Positions 6,671 through 12,402 of a stretch of 12,402 nucleotides of DNA are shown piece after piece. The position numbers were made by a program, and so were the translations under genes. This stretch comes from Acetobacteraceae bacterium (GTDB lineage: Bacteria; Pseudomonadota; Alphaproteobacteria; Acetobacterales; Acetobacteraceae): NCBI GenBank assembly GCA_947478535.1, contig CANJXD010000122.1:1-12402 (forward strand), in the 5' to 3' direction. Positions within the stretch are counted from its first letter, which is position 1. The number at the start of each line of letters is the position of its first letter. The notes below the pieces were generated by a model that had not been told where the DNA came from, did not search any database, and saw only the letters and a program-made list of their open reading frames with translations.

Positions 6671-7920
6671 CACCCGGGAGCGGCGAGCAGCAGGCGCCCC
6701 ATGCGTTCCAGCGCGAAGGACAGCGCCAGCCGGTCCCGCATCGCCTGGTCCCGCGCGGCACCGCCGGCGATGACGGCCTCCGTGATCTCCCCCCAGCAGC
6801 GCCGGCCATCGATGCGGGGCAGGAAGGCGGCGGCCAGGCGCGGCAGGGGCAACGGGACGGTGATGTCATCGAAGCTGACCGGCAGCATGCCATCGCGCCG
6901 GATCAGCTTCGCCAGCGCCGCGCCCTCCATCTCCCGCAGCACGGGGATGGCGGCGTCATCGGTCCAGTCGGGGGCGAGGGGCGGGTCCTCGGCGCGGACG
7001 CAATAGGCGATATGGATGCCCATATTGCCGGCGATCGCCTCCGCCAGGGCCGCGCGGGCGATGGGGTCCAGCGCCGCGGCGCGGGCGCGCAGGCGCGGGT
7101 CGCTGACGTAGCTTTCCGGCTCGTAGCGCAGGGGCTCCAGCAGCGTGACGATGCGCAGCCCCGCCCCGGCGACCAGGGCCGCGAGTTGCGGGACGGTGTA
7201 GGCAACATCGCGCGGGTTCAGCAGCAGGTCATAGAACCCGGCATCGCCGCCCTTCAGGTGATCCGTGATCCAGGGGTTGCGGCGCAGCCATGCGGTCTCC
7301 GGCAACTGCTTCCAGAGCCGCTTGCCGGTTTCCACCCGCGCGGCCGGGGCTTCCTCCGCCGGCGCCAGCAGCCGCAGCGCATCCTGCAGCATATAGACCC
7401 CGGTCCGACCATGCGGGGCATAGACCATCAGCCCGATCCCACCCCCGGGGGCGAGGACGGAGGTGAGGGCCGCCAGCCCCTCCGCCGGGTCCGGCAGGTG
7501 GTGCAGCACGCCGCAGCAATCGATGTAGTCGAAGGGGCCGAGGCCGGAGCCCGGCAGGTCCAGCAGGCTCGCCTGTTCAAAGGCGATGTTGGCCAGCCCT
7601 CGCACCGCCGCCCGCGCCTGGACAAGGCGCATCGCCTCCGCCGAGCGGTCCAGCCAAGTGACCTGGCCGGGCCGGCCGAGCGTTGTCATCTGCTGGGCGA
7701 GCATGATGGTGCCATCGCCCGAACCGCCACCCGCCATCAGGGCGCGGAGCGGACGGCTGGCGGCGCGGCGGGCGCCGAAGACCCAATGGTCGATTTCACG
7801 GATGTGCGAGGGGCTGCCAATGATCAGGCGACGCGATTCCTCCCGCGGGTCGCGGGCGGGGTAGGGGAAGGCCTCGTATTGCGCGGCGAGGCGGGCGTCG
7901 GTGGGGTCGCTTGTGGTCAT
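6670..7920 (-). CDS. class I SAM-dependent methyltransferase
   Basis: A 416-residue cytoplasmic methyltransferase. The N-terminal YEAFPYPARDP (15-25) is a common lead-in for this group. The SAM-binding motif I reads ALMAGGGSGDGT (60-71), slightly unlike the usual ExGCGxG. The acidic end of strand 2 is D91 in VTWLDRS, and motif post-II/III is YIDCCGVLHHLPDP (132-145) with LAPGG at 156-160. The Rossmann domain takes about half the chain; residues about 230-416 form an extension I cannot assign, which might bind the substrate. ATG at 7920 is chosen because AGGGGG lies just before it; the open frame runs much further upstream (to 8724), but only as a shadow of the IalB gene and rlmN. It is the first gene of a pair with the DUF218 protein. 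The substrate is unknown. Confidence 0.85.
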   Translation of the reverse strand: MTTSDPTDARLAAQYEAFPYPARDPREESRRLIIGSPSHIREIDHWVFGARRAASRPLRALMAGGGSGDGTIMLAQQMTTLGRPGQVTWLDRSAEAMRLVQARAAVRGLANIAFEQASLLDLPGSGLGPFDYIDCCGVLHHLPDPAEGLAALTSVLAPGGGIGLMVYAPHGRTGVYMLQDALRLLAPAEEAPAARVETGKRLWKQLPETAWLRRNPWITDHLKGGDAGFYDLLLNPRDVAYTVPQLAALVAGAGLRIVTLLEPLRYEPESYVSDPRLRARAAALDPIARAALAEAIAGNMGIHIAYCVRAEDPPLAPDWTDDAAIPVLREMEGAALAKLIRRDGMLPVSFDDITVPLPLPRLAAAFLPRIDGRRCWGEITEAVIAGGAARDQAMRDRLALSFALERMGRLLLAAPG

Positions 7921-7955
7921 CGCCCCCTGCATAGGCGCCCTGCCCCCAGCGCGGA

Positions 7956-7977
7956 AGAACCGTGCTTGGCGGGTTCT
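7956..7977. promoter_or_regulatory. inverted repeat in the divergent intergenic region
   Basis: AGAACC (7956-7961) and GGTTCT (7972-7977) form a perfect 6-bp dyad with a 10-nt gap in the 98-nt space between the divergent methyltransferase and IalB genes. The location would suit an operator acting on both directions. Arms this short also arise by chance, and I found no convincing -35/-10 pair around it. Confidence 0.25.
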
Positions 7978-8018
7978 GCGCGGTTGCCGGCGGAGGGGGC
8001 GCGCCGTATCAAGCGGGC

Positions 8019-8534
8019 ATGTTCCGCAACGCGCTCCTCCTCGCCGCGCTTCTCCTCCCCTTTGCCGCGCAGGCCCAGCAACGGGCGGCCCAGCAGCCGC
8101 AGCGGCTTGGCAACCACGGGTCCTGGACCGCCGCGACGGCGCAGGAGAGCGGGCAGAAGGTCTGCTACGCCTTCGCCCGCGCCGGGCGATCCGAGAACGG
8201 GCCACAGAACCGCCAGGCCGTGACCCTGACAGTGACGCATCGCCCGGCAGGCCGGGACCAGGTGGCGATTTCCGTGGGCTACCCCCTGCCGCGCCAGGCG
8301 GAATCGGTACTGTCCGTCGGCACCACGGAATTCCGCAGCTACGGCGTCGTGCAGATGAGCGCCTTTTTCCAGAACACGCCCGCCATGATCGGCGCTTTCC
8401 GCAGCGGGCGGGATGCGGTGGTGCGCAGCCCCGGCCCGCCCGGCCGCCCGGCGGTGACCGATAATTTCCCGCTGGCCGGCTTCGCCGCGGCCTATGAGGC
8501 GATTTCCCGCGAATGTCCGGCCCCGCGCCGGTGA
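8019..8534 (+). CDS. invasion-associated locus B (IalB) family exported protein
   Basis: A 171-residue protein with a Sec signal peptide: MFRN, a run of Leu/Ala and AQA before the likely cleavage at residue 19/20. The mature part follows the IalB pattern: GSWTAAT (34-40), GQKVCYAFARA (45-55), VTLTVTHRP near 68-76, DQVAISVGYPL, a beta-rich middle, then FPLAGFAAAYEAISRECP at the end. Cys49 and Cys166 may form a disulfide. In Bartonella IalB is needed for erythrocyte entry, but the family is spread through free-living alphaproteobacteria, where it is an outer-membrane or periplasmic protein of unclear role; no invasion function is implied. The ATG at 8019 is chosen over an in-frame ATG at 7962 because it starts directly at the signal peptide. 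Its end overlaps rlmN by 22 nt. Confidence 0.87.
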   Translation: MFRNALLLAALLLPFAAQAQQRAAQQPQRLGNHGSWTAATAQESGQKVCYAFARAGRSENGPQNRQAVTLTVTHRPAGRDQVAISVGYPLPRQAESVLSVGTTEFRSYGVVQMSAFFQNTPAMIGAFRSGRDAVVRSPGPPGRPAVTDNFPLAGFAAAYEAISRECPAPRR

Positions 8535-9724
8535 ACCAGCCCCTGACGAGCGAGGCCCAGGCCGCGCTGACGGCGCAGGAGCGGGACCGCATCCTGGCAA
8601 AATCCGCGCTGTTCTCCCCACCGCCGATCGCGCTGGCGGACGGGCGGCGGGACCTGGTGGGCCTGACGCGGGAGGAACTGGCGGCGGAGATGGTGGCGAT
8701 CGGCGAAAAACCGTTCCGCGCCAAGCAGTTGTGGCACTGGATCTACCACCAGGGCGTCACCGATTTCGCGCTCATGCCCTCCATCGCCAAGCCAATGCAG
8801 GCAAAGCTGGCGGAGCGTTTCGTCGTCGGCCGGCCGACCGTGACGACGGAACAGACCAGCACCGACGGCACCCGCAAATGGCTGTTCCGCTGGCGCGACG
8901 GGCAGGAGGTGGAGACGGTCTATATCCCCTCCCCGGATGAGGATCGCGGCGCCGTCTGCATCTCGACCCAGGTGGGCTGCACCCTGTCCTGCCGCTTCTG
9001 CCATACCGGCACGCAGAAGCTGGTGCGGAACCTCGGCGCGGCCGAGATTGTCGGGCAGTTCATGGCCGGGCGGGACAGCTATGGCGAATGGCCGAGCCCG
9101 AAGGACGGCACGGCGCGGCATCTGTCCAACATCGTCGTGATGGGCATGGGCGAGCCGCTCTATAACTACGAGAACACGGCCAAGGCGATGCGGATCGTCA
9201 TGGACAATGAGGGCATCGCCCTGTCGCGCCGCCGCATCACGCTGTCCACCTCCGGCGTCGTGCCGATGATGGATCGCTGCGGGGCGGAGCTGAACGTCAA
9301 CCTCGCGGTGTCGCTCCATGCCGTGACGAATGAGCTGCGCGACGAGATCGTGCCGCTCAACCGGAAATACCCGATCGAGGAGCTGATGGCGGCCTGCCGG
9401 CGCTATCCCGGCGCCTCCAATGCAAGGCGGATCACCTTCGAATACGTCATGCTGCGCGGGGTGAATGACAGCCCGGCCGAGGCGCATGAGCTGGTGCGGC
9501 TGCTCCGCGGGCTGCCGGCGAAGGTGAACCTCATCCCGTTCAACCCCTGGCCGGGCAGCCCCTACAAGACCAGCACGCCGGAAGCGGTGCGGGCCTTTGC
9601 CACCATCGTCGAGGCCGCCGGCTATTCCGCCCCGGTCCGCCGCCCCCGCGGGCGGGATATTTCCGCCGCCTGCGGGCAGCTGAAGACGGAAAGCGAGCGC
9701 GCGCGCAAATCGGTGGTGGAGTGA
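8513..9724 (+). CDS. rlmN: dual-specificity 23S rRNA/tRNA adenine-C2 methyltransferase
   Basis: Radical-SAM enzyme that makes 2-methyladenosine in 23S rRNA (A2503, E. coli numbering) and at position 37 of some tRNAs, supporting translational accuracy. All required cysteines are present: Cys149 in AVCISTQVGC, the 4Fe-4S ligands Cys156, Cys160 and Cys163 in CTLSCRFCHTG, and the methyl-carrying Cys387 in ISAACGQL. Other family motifs are KPFRAKQLWHWIY (66-78), VVMGMGEPLYNY, RRITLSTSG, LAVSLHA and LIPFNPWPGS. The 403 residues fit the slightly longer alphaproteobacterial form (E. coli 384). The ATG at 8513 lies inside the end of the IalB gene, and the stop overlaps the next start as GTGA, so three genes are likely translated in a coupled run. 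Confidence 0.97.
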   Translation: MSGPAPVNQPLTSEAQAALTAQERDRILAKSALFSPPPIALADGRRDLVGLTREELAAEMVAIGEKPFRAKQLWHWIYHQGVTDFALMPSIAKPMQAKLAERFVVGRPTVTTEQTSTDGTRKWLFRWRDGQEVETVYIPSPDEDRGAVCISTQVGCTLSCRFCHTGTQKLVRNLGAAEIVGQFMAGRDSYGEWPSPKDGTARHLSNIVVMGMGEPLYNYENTAKAMRIVMDNEGIALSRRRITLSTSGVVPMMDRCGAELNVNLAVSLHAVTNELRDEIVPLNRKYPIEELMAACRRYPGASNARRITFEYVMLRGVNDSPAEAHELVRLLRGLPAKVNLIPFNPWPGSPYKTSTPEAVRAFATIVEAAGYSAPVRRPRGRDISAACGQLKTESERARKSVVE

Positions 9725-10890
9725 AGAAGGACGGGCAGAATCCTCCGATCTGGCTGCTGGCCGTCGCCGCCTTCACCGTGGGTTGCTCCATGCGGATGCT
9801 GGAGCCGGTGCTGCCGATGCTGGCGGGGGAATTCGGCACCGGCCTCGGGGGCGTAGCACCGCTGATCGGCGCCTTCGCGCTGGCCTATGGTCTCGGGCAA
9901 TTTGCCGCCGGGCCGTTCGGGGACCGCTTCGGCAAGCTGCGCGTCACCGCCTTCGCCATGGCCTTCTACACCGGGGCGCTGTTCGGGTCCGCCATCGCCG
10001 GGGGGCTGACCTCGCTGCTGGTGTTCCGCGCCCTGGCTGGGCTGGCCTGCGCCGCCGTGGTGCCGCTGTTCATGGCCCATATCGGCGACAGCGTGCCCTA
10101 CGGCCAACGTCAGGCGGTGATCGGCAAGCTGCTGAACGGCATGGTCGCGGCGCAGTTGCTGGCCGGGCCGGTGGCCGGCGCGGTGGCGGAATGGCTGGGC
10201 TGGCGGGCGGTGTTCATCCTGGTGGGCTCGCTCGCCTTGGTGGCGACCGTGGCCTTCGCCCGGTCGATGGGCCCGAAGCTTTGGTCGCCGCCGGCGGAAG
10301 CCCGCGGCGGGGCCGGGCTCGGCGGCTTCATCAAGGTGCTCAGCAAGCCAGCGGGGCGGAAGCTCATGCTGGGCACGGCGCTCGATGGAATGATGCTGTT
10401 CGGCGGCGCATTTCCCTTCCTCGCCTCCCTGCTGATCGACCGCTTCGACATCTCCGCGGCCGAATCCGGGCTGATGGTGGCGAGCTTCGGACTGGGGTCT
10501 CTGACCTATACCTCCTTCGCGGGGAAGCTGCTGGCGCGGCTCGGCGAGAGGGGGATGGTGCTGGTCGGCGGGCTGGGCGTGGCGCTGAGCCTGGTGGTCT
10601 TCGCGCTGTCGCCCTTCTGGTGGCTGGTGGTGGTGGCGCAGGCGCTGAGCGGGCTGCTGTTCTTCATGCTGCATGGCGTCTTGCAGGCCCGGGCGACGGA
10701 GCTGATGCCGGAAGCCCGCGGCACGGCGGTGTCCGCCTTCGCGATGTCGCTGTTCTTCGGGCAGAGCATCGGCGCCATCGGCTTCGGGGCGCTGATCGTT
10801 TGGGTCGGCTTCGCGCCGGTGTTTCTCGGCGCGGCGGTGGGGGTGGCGGCGCTGACGCTGTGGATCCGGGCGGCAGTGCTGCGGGCATGA
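9721..10890 (+). CDS. MFS transporter, DHA1-like
   Basis: A 389-residue inner-membrane protein of the major facilitator superfamily, with the usual 12 hydrophobic segments in two halves separated by a polar loop around residues 180-205 (PKLWSPPAEARGG). Motif A, GPFGDRFGKLRV, follows the second segment at about 64-75. The first segment region has EPVLPMLAGEFG and the fourth RALAGLACAAVVPLFMAHIGD, which match proton-driven drug and metabolite exporters of the DHA1 group; the substrate cannot be read from the sequence. Translation starts with GTG at 9721, overlapping the rlmN stop by 4 nt. It is the last gene of the tightly overlapping run; the next gene lies 65 nt downstream and could still be co-transcribed. 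No terminator is visible in that gap. Confidence 0.88.
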   Translation: MKKDGQNPPIWLLAVAAFTVGCSMRMLEPVLPMLAGEFGTGLGGVAPLIGAFALAYGLGQFAAGPFGDRFGKLRVTAFAMAFYTGALFGSAIAGGLTSLLVFRALAGLACAAVVPLFMAHIGDSVPYGQRQAVIGKLLNGMVAAQLLAGPVAGAVAEWLGWRAVFILVGSLALVATVAFARSMGPKLWSPPAEARGGAGLGGFIKVLSKPAGRKLMLGTALDGMMLFGGAFPFLASLLIDRFDISAAESGLMVASFGLGSLTYTSFAGKLLARLGERGMVLVGGLGVALSLVVFALSPFWWLVVVAQALSGLLFFMLHGVLQARATELMPEARGTAVSAFAMSLFFGQSIGAIGFGALIVWVGFAPVFLGAAVGVAALTLWIRAAVLRA

Positions 10891-10955
10891 GCCGCCTGTA
10901 GCCAGCCGGGGCGGTTCCTTGGCAGGCTTGTTCCCGGTATGCGGAGTGGCCCCCG

Positions 10956-11792
10956 ATGTGCGATGCCTGTGTGATGAACAGCGTGGCGGCCCGGCTGGGC
11001 CGGCGCGGCGTGCTGGCGGCAATGGCGGCGGCGACGCTGGGACTTTCGGCCCATCCAGCGGGTGCGCAGCTTCTGGGACGTGTCGCGGGCGCGCCGCTGC
11101 GTGCGGCGCCCGTCAACCGCGCGGTCGATCTGACGCACCGCTTGCACCCGGCCTTCCCGACCTTCGGCGGCACACCGGCCATCGAGATCGAGCCGGTGCT
11201 GTCCATCGCCCGGGACGGCTATTTCATCAACAAGCTGACCTATACCGAACATGTCGGCACGCATTTCGACGCGCCGGCGCATTTCGCCGCCGGAGGGGCA
11301 ACGGTGGATGCGCTGCCGGTCGAAGCCCTGGTCTGCCCGCTGGTGGTGCTGGATGTCCGACGCCAAGCCGCCGCCGATCCGGACTACCAGGCGACGCCGG
11401 CCGACCTCGCGGCCCTCGAAGCCGCCCATGGCCGCCTGCCGCAAGGGGCCTGCCTGGCGCTGCTGTCAGGCTGGGACGCGCATGTCGAAACGCCACGCTT
11501 CCGCAATGCCGATGCGGCGGGCGTGCTGCGCTTTCCCGGCTTCCGGCCGGATCTGGTGCCGCTGCTGCTGGATCGCGGCGTGGCCGGCGTGGCGGTGGAT
11601 ACGCTGTCGCTGGACCATGGCGGGTCCCGCGACTTCGCCTTCCACGGGACCTGGCTTGGCGCCGGGCGCTGGGGGCTGGAAGCGGCCGCCAATCTCGGGG
11701 ACTTGCCGGTGGTGGGGGCAACGCTGGTGGCGGGGGCGCCGAGGATCGCCGGCGGCAGCGGCGGGCCGGGAAGGGCGATCGCATTGGTATAG
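10956..11792 (+). CDS. cyclase-family metal-dependent hydrolase, Tat-exported
   Basis: A 278-residue member of the cyclase family (PF04199), which includes kynurenine formamidase and related amide or lactone hydrolases. The metal-binding signature HVGTHFDAPAHF is at 99-110 (His99, His103, Asp105, His109), after DLTHRLHPAFP (58-68). Late motifs are AVDTLSLDHG, FHGTWL and GLEAAANLGDLP, whose Glu is the expected active-site residue. The N-terminus MCDACVMNSVAARLGRRGVLAAM carries a twin-arginine (RRG) before a hydrophobic Ala-rich run and AGAQ, a likely cleavage site at about 37/38, so the enzyme probably acts in the periplasm. Starting at the first ATG keeps the CDAC segment, which I recall from related exported cyclases. 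The substrate is unknown. It is convergent with the sulfotransferase remnant. Confidence 0.88.
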   Translation: MCDACVMNSVAARLGRRGVLAAMAAATLGLSAHPAGAQLLGRVAGAPLRAAPVNRAVDLTHRLHPAFPTFGGTPAIEIEPVLSIARDGYFINKLTYTEHVGTHFDAPAHFAAGGATVDALPVEALVCPLVVLDVRRQAAADPDYQATPADLAALEAAHGRLPQGACLALLSGWDAHVETPRFRNADAAGVLRFPGFRPDLVPLLLDRGVAGVAVDTLSLDHGGSRDFAFHGTWLGAGRWGLEAAANLGDLPVVGATLVAGAPRIAGGSGGPGRAIALV

Positions 11793-11798
11793 AGGCCG

Positions 11799-11852
11799 CA
11801 GAACAAAACCGGGGTGTTCAGAATCCGGTAGGGATTGTTCTGGTTTTGTCTG
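11799..11852 (+). terminator. imperfect hairpin between convergent genes, possible terminator
   Basis: CAGAACAAAACC (11799-11810) can pair with GGTTTTGTCTG (11842-11852) with one bulged A. Inside the 31-nt loop a second stem is possible, AGAATCC with GGATT...CT. It begins 7 nt after the cyclase stop and 6 nt before the sulfotransferase stop, where a shared terminator would be expected. The stem is rich in A/T pairs and has only a poor T-tract (TTTTGTCTGGTCGTTT), so efficiency is doubtful. Confidence 0.35.
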
Positions 11853-11858
11853 GTCGTT

Positions 11859-12274
11859 TCATCCGGTTTGGCTGGATGCCGCCAGCCCCGCCGACTGGCG
11901 CCATTTCATCGGTACGGCGTCCCCGAAGCGCTGGAAGACGTAGTCATAGACATCGCGATGCGCCGCGAAGGCCGCTGAGCGGTGTTCGGGCTTCATCGGG
12001 ACCGCCGGGCCCGGGTTGACGATCGTGTCAAACTTCGCCGGCCACGGCTCGATGCCCAGAAAATCCGTTACGGACCGGGCTGTGTCGTCCTGGAACAGGG
12101 TTTCGTAGAACAGGTATTGGATACGCTCGGGCGGAACCACGGATTCCATCGCCTCGATGGTGCGACGGTAATTGGAGCGCCGGTCGAGTTCTTCCTGCGC
12201 CAGCACTTCATGGAAGCGTTCATAGGGATCGAAGCCCTTGATCTTGCGCATCGCCATGCGAAGCGCCGACCAGG
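11859..12274 (-). pseudogene. sulfotransferase, C-terminal half, 5' end lost at an IS junction
   Basis: The open frame continues to a GTG at 12320, but homologous-looking sequence starts at WSALRMAMRKIKG (Trp codon at 12272-12270). From there it follows the C-terminal half of sulfotransferase-family proteins: NYRRTIEAMESVVPPERI, then YLFYETLFQDD (the YExL motif), SVTDFLGIEPWP, an INPG-like VNPGPAVPM, and HRDVYDYVFQRFGD near the end. The PAPS-binding P-loop and 3'-phosphate motif, which lie in the N-terminal half of about 130-150 residues, are absent. The codons between 12275 and 12320 belong to the adjoining mobile element, so any product would be a fusion without cofactor binding. The gene is taken as inactivated by the insertion. 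Its original substrate is unknown; many relatives modify surface polysaccharides or lipids. Confidence 0.65.
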
Positions 12275-12402
12275 GTAATTGCTCACCCCCATCCGTTGTA
12301 ATTTGGCTTGACACGGTCACGGCTGGTTCGATTCACCGGCGTGTGTGGACCGCGCAACCCTTCTCACGCTCTCGCGCGATGACCTGATTGCCCTGCTCGA
12401 AG
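12275..12402 (+). mobile_element. left end of an IS66-family element (continues past the window)
   Basis: The sulfotransferase coding sequence stops matching at 12272-12275, and a new sequence starts with GTAATTGCTCACC; IS66-family ends commonly begin GTAA. A transposase-like start follows at 12345. IS66 elements make 8-bp target duplications, so the copy at this side would be about CGACCAGG (12267-12274). An alternative boundary is near 12298 (TGTAATTTGG). TTGACA at 12308-12313 lies in the end region and may be the -35 box of the transposase promoter, although the matching -10 (GATTCA) is weak. The right end is not in the window, so neither the duplication nor the inverted repeat can be confirmed. 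Confidence 0.6.
12345..12402 (+). CDS. IS66-family transposase (TnpC-like), first 19 codons
   Basis: From GTG at 12345 the frame reads VDRATLLTLSRDDLIALLE and runs open to the window edge. This matches the usual beginning of TnpC-type transposases of IS66 relatives, where an 'LSRDELIALL' helix leads into a coiled coil. No tnpA or tnpB gene precedes it; the element end is only about 70 nt away. This points to the ISBst12-like subgroup, which carries a single transposase gene. With so few residues the assignment rests on this short motif plus the broken neighbouring gene. Confidence 0.6.
   Translation, partial: MDRATLLTLSRDDLIALLE

Noticed and set aside
7921..8724. N-terminal extension of the methyltransferase frame
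   Set aside because: The extra 268 codons lie opposite the IalB gene and the start of rlmN and are Arg/Gly/Pro-rich. The ATG at 7920 has its own SD and begins the recognisable domain.
9622..11022. A 466-codon minus-strand open frame opposite the MFS transporter
   Set aside because: Composition (runs of His, Gln, Arg, Gly) is that of an antisense frame in GC-rich DNA, and the plus strand carries an unmistakable transporter.
1..12402. tRNA or rRNA genes, CRISPR array, prophage or defence system
   Set aside because: Read on both strands, I found no tRNA-like T-arm and cloverleaf, no regularly spaced repeats, and no phage, nuclease, toxin-antitoxin or reverse-transcriptase motifs.

Overview
The window is very GC-rich DNA from an alphaproteobacterium. 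The gene content points towards the Acetobacteraceae (Roseomonas-like): an aroA-cmk-rpsA cluster with a divergent FYDLN-type zinc-ribbon gene, an invasion-associated locus B (IalB) gene overlapping rlmN, a class II EPSP synthase, and a Tat-exported cyclase. The assignment comes from family resemblance and gene order; no database search was possible.

Left part (1-3425), core housekeeping. On the minus strand, aroA and cmk overlap by 4 nt and are followed, after a 278-nt leader with two adjacent hairpins, by rpsA, which runs off the left edge. Divergent from aroA is a small acidic protein with a CxxC...CxxC zinc ribbon. It ends in three 14-bp tandem repeats and a strong intrinsic terminator.

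Middle (3441-6129), accessory and partly decayed. An intact yghU-type glutathione S-transferase (minus) is followed by gene remnants: the C-terminal ATP-binding end of a sensor histidine kinase (minus), a polysaccharide-deacetylase-like protein lacking the usual N-terminal metal-binding part (plus), and a short APH/choline-kinase-fold phosphotransferase with the catalytic loop but no N-lobe (plus). An 8-bp perfect inverted repeat lies between the last two.

Right-middle (6149-11792), intact. A class I SAM methyltransferase and a YdcF/DUF218 protein form a coupled minus-strand pair. Divergent from it, a plus-strand run holds an exported IalB-like protein, rlmN and an MFS transporter, with 22-nt and 4-nt overlaps, and then a Tat-exported cyclase-family metal hydrolase 65 nt further on.

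Right end (11859-12402), mobile element. The C-terminal half of a sulfotransferase (minus) is cut at its 5' end by what looks like the left end of an IS66-family element, whose transposase begins at 12345 and leaves the window.

I see no tRNA, rRNA, CRISPR array or prophage, and no convincing new multi-gene system. The most interesting parts are the structured rpsA leader, the block of gene remnants at 4.4-6.1 kb, and the IS junction. All intergenic stretches near or above 300 bases are covered by entries: the rpsA leader (597-874), and 4332-4871, which holds the kinase remnant and otherwise nothing I can support.
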